Shown here piece by piece: positions 14,302-17,119 of a stretch of DNA of 17,119 nt. The translations under genes were made by a program, and so were the position numbers. The notes under the pieces are model-generated. The model did no database searches and was not told the DNA's origin. It was given only the letters and a program-made list of their open reading frames with translations. Positions within the stretch are counted from its first letter, which is position 1, and every line of letters starts with the position of its first letter. This DNA comes from JAVBNU01 sp031551265 (GTDB lineage: Bacteria; Cyanobacteriota; Vampirovibrionia; Gastranaerophilales; Gastranaerophilaceae), in contig JAVBNU010000046.1 of assembly GCA_031551265.1 (NCBI GenBank), forward strand, positions 1-17,119. Reading direction: 5' to 3'.

Positions 14302-14672
14302 ACTCTATCTGACGCTTCGGCTAAGGGTTTAAAGTTCAACGATTTACGAAGAGCTTGAACTAGTTGAGAATTTTCAGGAATAAATGAAATGAAATTTTCA
14401 TCATTACCTACAACAGCAAAATTGCTCGGATTACCCATAAAAATGCCTGCAGGCATTTTTAAATTTAGTTTGTATTTTGATTGAAGCAACTTTGCCAGCT
14501 TTGCATGTTTGAACCTTGGGGGATTGGGCTTTCCAGAATGATCTCCCCAGCCACACTTTTCGAATAATTTTTCTGTATCTTTCGGGTCAAAATTTACTAA
14601 AACACGTTTATCAGGAGTATTAAGTATAGCTAAGCCTTTAAAGCTGACACTATTGATATGAGTTACATTCAT
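14298..14672 (-). CDS. Hypothetical protein, 124 residues, with INSVSFKG N-terminal segment
   Basis: I do not recognise a family. The N-terminus reads MNVTHINSVSFKGLAIL; short xSFKG segments near the start are, in my experience, frequent among proteins of Gastranaerophilales, but that is a recollection and not a test. The rest is soluble, mixed alpha/beta, with a Gly/Pro-rich part (CGWGDHSGKPNPPRFKH, about 40-56) and a single Cys (40). No signal peptide or membrane helix is seen. The start has AGGTG 7 bases upstream. The TAG stop is formed by the CCTAC edge of the repeat at 14216-14301, so the last residues (EASDRV) may be set by a repeat insertion that trimmed the original C-terminus. The upstream spacer holds repeated TTACAC words. 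Confidence 0.65.
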   Translation of the reverse strand: MNVTHINSVSFKGLAILNTPDKRVLVNFDPKDTEKLFEKCGWGDHSGKPNPPRFKHAKLAKLLQSKYKLNLKMPAGIFMGNPSNFAVVGNDENFISFIPENSQLVQALRKSLNFKPLAEASDRV

Positions 14673-14676
14673 TGCT

Positions 14677-14777
14677 TTACACCTATATTAATTACACTGC
14701 TTATATAAGTGTTGTGAATATTAAAGTGTGCTACTATCAAAAATTATATTTACACTTCTTAATATGCAATTTTACAC
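14677..14777. promoter_or_regulatory. Cluster of four TTACAC words plus a CTTATATAAG dyad
   Basis: TTACAC occurs at 14677-14682, 14692-14697, 14750-14755 and 14772-14777, all in the same orientation, within about 100 bp. Between the second and third lies a perfect 10-bp palindrome CTTATATAAG (14700-14709), itself inside the ACACT (14694-14698) / AGTGT (14708-14712) inverted repeat. This is the upstream region of the 14298-14672 gene; the last copy touches the thiL stop codon. It may be an operator array, but no regulator is known. Confidence 0.3.
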
Positions 14778-15728
14778 ATTTTCAAAATGATTAAAGCTGT
14801 GTGTGTTGAAAATTTGTTCATTTATATAGGTAATATTTTTGCAATTCGCGATTAAGACAGGTTTATTCGGCTGTTTTTCAATTACTTTACCGATGATTGT
14901 GAAATCATTTTTATCCAGCTTTTCGTATGTTGATTCGTCTACACAAGCTACGAGTTTATAATCTTCGCCGCCCCATAAAACCCAATTGGTAACTGTATTC
15001 TCATCATTTACAACATGAATAAGTTTTGAGCTGCGTGGAACTTTTTCAAAATCTATGTCGAGCGTGACATTGCTTGCAGTTGCGATTTTATAGAGAGTGT
15101 CAGCTAATCCGTCGCTTGTATCCATTGCCGCAAAGTCACTTGTCACAGCTTTTGCCAGTGCTAGTCCCTGCTTCACTGCAGGCTCAGGTTTTAAGTGTGC
15201 GTCGATAAGTTCAGGTATTTTTGTGGATTTTAAATTCAAGAGTGCGAGGCCTGCTGTACTTGAGCCGTGCTCGCCTGTTGTGATAACTAAATCACCTGAT
15301 TTAGCGTTTTTTCTTGATGATTTAAATTGTGAAATTGCTTTGCCTATTGCTGTTACTGAAATAAATATATTTCGCGATGAAGTTATATCGCCACCAATGA
15401 CTTCAACATCGTATTTTTTACAGATATCATTCACACCCTCGTAGAACTCAGGTACAAACAATTTATCAACATTACGGGGCAGTGAAATGGCGATTGTGAG
15501 GTATTTAGGGCGCGTTGCGGCAGCTGCAAGGTCACTCAAATTCACTGCTACAGACTTATAGCCAAGGTCGTATGCGGATGTAGTATCCATTTTGAAATGC
15601 ACATGTTCACAAAGGGAGTCTTGCGTGATTGCGATGCACAAATCTTCTAAGAATGCGCAATCGTCGCCAATGAGAGAGTGCTTAGCCAGAGTGGCTTTTA
15701 TGACCTCCAAATATTCAAGCTCTCTCAC
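14772..15728 (-). CDS. thiL: Thiamine-monophosphate kinase
   Basis: The enzyme phosphorylates thiamine monophosphate with ATP to the active cofactor thiamine diphosphate, the last step of the pathway, in the cytoplasm. The 318 residues match the family. Visible motifs are GDDCA (21-25, normally GDDAA), the metal/phosphate site IGGDITSS (111-118), MDTSDGLADTL (202-212) and WGGEDYKL (252-259). The GTG start codon overlaps the TGA stop of the upstream TPR gene (GTGA), so translation is coupled and no separate promoter is needed. An upstream Shine-Dalgarno is weak. No other thiamine gene or TPP riboswitch is nearby. The coding end is followed by the TTACAC-rich spacer. Confidence 0.94.
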   Translation of the reverse strand: MRELEYLEVIKATLAKHSLIGDDCAFLEDLCIAITQDSLCEHVHFKMDTTSAYDLGYKSVAVNLSDLAAAATRPKYLTIAISLPRNVDKLFVPEFYEGVNDICKKYDVEVIGGDITSSRNIFISVTAIGKAISQFKSSRKNAKSGDLVITTGEHGSSTAGLALLNLKSTKIPELIDAHLKPEPAVKQGLALAKAVTSDFAAMDTSDGLADTLYKIATASNVTLDIDFEKVPRSSKLIHVVNDENTVTNWVLWGGEDYKLVACVDESTYEKLDKNDFTIIGKVIEKQPNKPVLIANCKNITYINEQIFNTHSFNHFENV

Positions 15729-17119
15729 GCTTCATCACCAACTGATTTAATTAGTGACAGATTATTTTGTGCGGCTTCATGTGAAGGGTCAATTTCCAGT
15801 ATTGACTCGTATTCTTGGATTGCAGCGTCTTTGTTTTGCGTGTATTCGTATGCTAAAGCGAGATTGTATCTTATCTCAATATTGTCAGGATTAATTATAA
15901 GAGCCGTCTTGAAATAGTCGAGGGCTTTTTCAGGATTGAGTTGTTTTATTGAAATCATGCCTGACATGAACAGTGCTTGCACATTGTGAGGTTCACATTC
16001 CAAAACTATGTCATACAATTTCATTGCCTCTACTAACTCGCCAAAACCGTAATAAATATCGGCAAGAGCAAGCTTATAGATATATCTATTTGGCTCAAGC
16101 TCTATCGCTTTTCTGATATTAGGAATCGCATCGTTATAATTTTTGATTAAAGCATTGCAATAACCTATTTGGTAGTAAACTTCTGAGTTAGAGGCATCAT
16201 ATTTTAATGCGGTTGCGAATCGTTCGAACGCTTCCTTGTGTCTGTCCATTTTATATAGATAAGTTCCGTAGTTACAATAAATGGTGCTTAAGTTATTTTT
16301 ATACATACTCATTTTTGTTATGTCGTCTTTTTCCATTAAGTCGATGTATACGCTGATAGCGTCGTCGTAGCGGTTCATTTTCATATACGCCTGAGCTAAA
16401 GTTTGGTGTAAATATGTGTTCTCAGGATACTGCTCTAAAATTTCGATTAGCATGACAATACTGTCTTCGACCTGTTCGGTATTCATATAAACTTTTGCAA
16501 TTATGTTTTGAATATTTGCGATATCGGCATTCTCGTAACGCGTAACCTGTTTAGCAAGTTCAAGCACCTCAGAATAGTACTTATGTTTGTACAGTAAAAT
16601 CATTAATTCCTCGTACAAGTCATAATCTTTATTGTCCATGATAATTAATTTTTTGAGCAAAATTATCGCATCCTCAGTTAGGTTTGCTTTTACATATGTT
16701 TCTTTGAGGTTTCTCAGTATGGACACCTCATTGGGCTGGAACACCAAAATTTTGTTGTAGCATTCAAGCGCTGAATTATACTCATTCAGGCTTAAATGAA
16801 TATCTGCTATGGTTCTCAACACAGACAATAAGTCCTCTTCATTCTTTAAAAGTTTCAACAGCTGCGTGTAAGATTTTATAGCCAAACGAGGTTGTGACGT
16901 ATCAAGGTACAAAGCGCCAAGTGCAGTTAGGGCTTCGACGTTATTTTCGTCAATTTTTAATGTTTTTTTGTAATTTTCAATCCCTCTTTGCTTAACCCCG
17001 TAATCGACATAAATTTTTCCCAACAAATTGGTCAAATCAATTCTGTTAGGCGCATTTTTGCTCACATAATCAAGATGTCTGATTGCATCAGCGTATTTGT
17101 GCTGCTCATATAACAATTT
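15725..17119 (-). CDS. Long tetratricopeptide-repeat protein (5' end beyond the window)
   Basis: At least 464 residues are visible, and the frame stays open to the window edge, so the true start lies outside; a TTG at 17116 is not evidence of initiation. Nearly the whole length is a tandem array of about a dozen 34-residue TPR units with the usual W/L-G-Y-A-F-A-P spacing. Examples are ALTALGALYLDTSQPRLAIKSY, YYQIGYCNALIKNYNDAI and IRYNLALAYEYTQNKDAAIQEY. TPR superhelices hold protein partners; no catalytic domain or signal peptide is visible in this part. The last units are the most canonical, the middle ones more diverged. It overlaps thiL by 4 bp, so both come from one mRNA, though no functional link is apparent. 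Confidence 0.92.
   Translation of the reverse strand, partial: KLLYEQHKYADAIRHLDYVSKNAPNRIDLTNLLGKIYVDYGVKQRGIENYKKTLKIDENNVEALTALGALYLDTSQPRLAIKSYTQLLKLLKNEEDLLSVLRTIADIHLSLNEYNSALECYNKILVFQPNEVSILRNLKETYVKANLTEDAIILLKKLIIMDNKDYDLYEELMILLYKHKYYSEVLELAKQVTRYENADIANIQNIIAKVYMNTEQVEDSIVMLIEILEQYPENTYLHQTLAQAYMKMNRYDDAISVYIDLMEKDDITKMSMYKNNLSTIYCNYGTYLYKMDRHKEAFERFATALKYDASNSEVYYQIGYCNALIKNYNDAIPNIRKAIELEPNRYIYKLALADIYYGFGELVEAMKLYDIVLECEPHNVQALFMSGMISIKQLNPEKALDYFKTALIINPDNIEIRYNLALAYEYTQNKDAAIQEYESILEIDPSHEAAQNNLSLIKSVGDEA

Overview
The window is about 17 kb of AT-rich bacterial chromosome from a Gram-negative-type (diderm) organism. The best guess is a non-photosynthetic relative of cyanobacteria (Gastranaerophilales / Melainabacteria). 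That guess rests on several things seen together: a MurT-type Mur ligase beside an MCE (MlaD-like) lipid-transport protein, a short-type S-adenosylhomocysteinase, a small protein carrying an INSVSFKG segment of a kind I associate with that group, and short palindromic repeats of types common in cyanobacteria and proteobacteria. This is inference; a 16S or ribosomal-protein phylogeny of the contig would settle it. No phage, transposase, CRISPR array or rRNA was seen. The region reads as core chromosome with a few accessory genes.

Layout. 1-495: 3' part of a primary-like sigma-70 factor. 632-710: a short palindromic interspersed repeat, then alr (775-1917, +), which converges with ahcY (1929-3188, -) only 11 bp away. 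3189-3474: a structured non-coding stretch, then an initiator tRNA-Met (3475-3551) with a strong intrinsic terminator. 3740-4693: a family 2 glycosyltransferase (+) converging on ugd (4717-6015, -). From 10643 down to 4717 everything is on the minus strand, in the order peroxiredoxin, thioredoxin, MCE protein, a large kinase-like fusion, a small membrane protein, ugd. 10858-12492: a diguanylate cyclase with GAF-type sensing (+), whose end overlaps the end of murT (12487-13827, -) by 6 bp. 13902-14198: a small membrane/coiled-coil protein (+). 14216-14301: a second, composite palindromic repeat whose edge supplies the stop codon of a small hypothetical gene (14298-14672, -). 14772-17119: thiL translationally coupled to a long TPR protein that runs off the window.

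How the genes fit together. alr makes D-alanine and MurT amidates lipid II glutamate, so both serve peptidoglycan. ugd and the glycosyltransferase point to uronic-acid-containing surface polysaccharide. The MCE protein and the kinase-like fusion lie 32 bp apart on one strand and may share an envelope-related transcript. The peroxiredoxin and thioredoxin form a two-gene peroxide-defence unit in which the peroxiredoxin has an unusual hydrophobic N-terminal extension.

Most notable: (1) the 603-residue fusion of a conserved-looking N-terminal domain (HFKQN..RFYG) with a protein-kinase-like domain that reads DFQ where DFG is expected; (2) the ahcY/tRNA intergenic region, with several nested and mutually exclusive helices and a plus-strand terminator pointing away from ahcY; (3) the composite repeat used as a gene end; (4) a cluster of four TTACAC words beside the small hypothetical gene.
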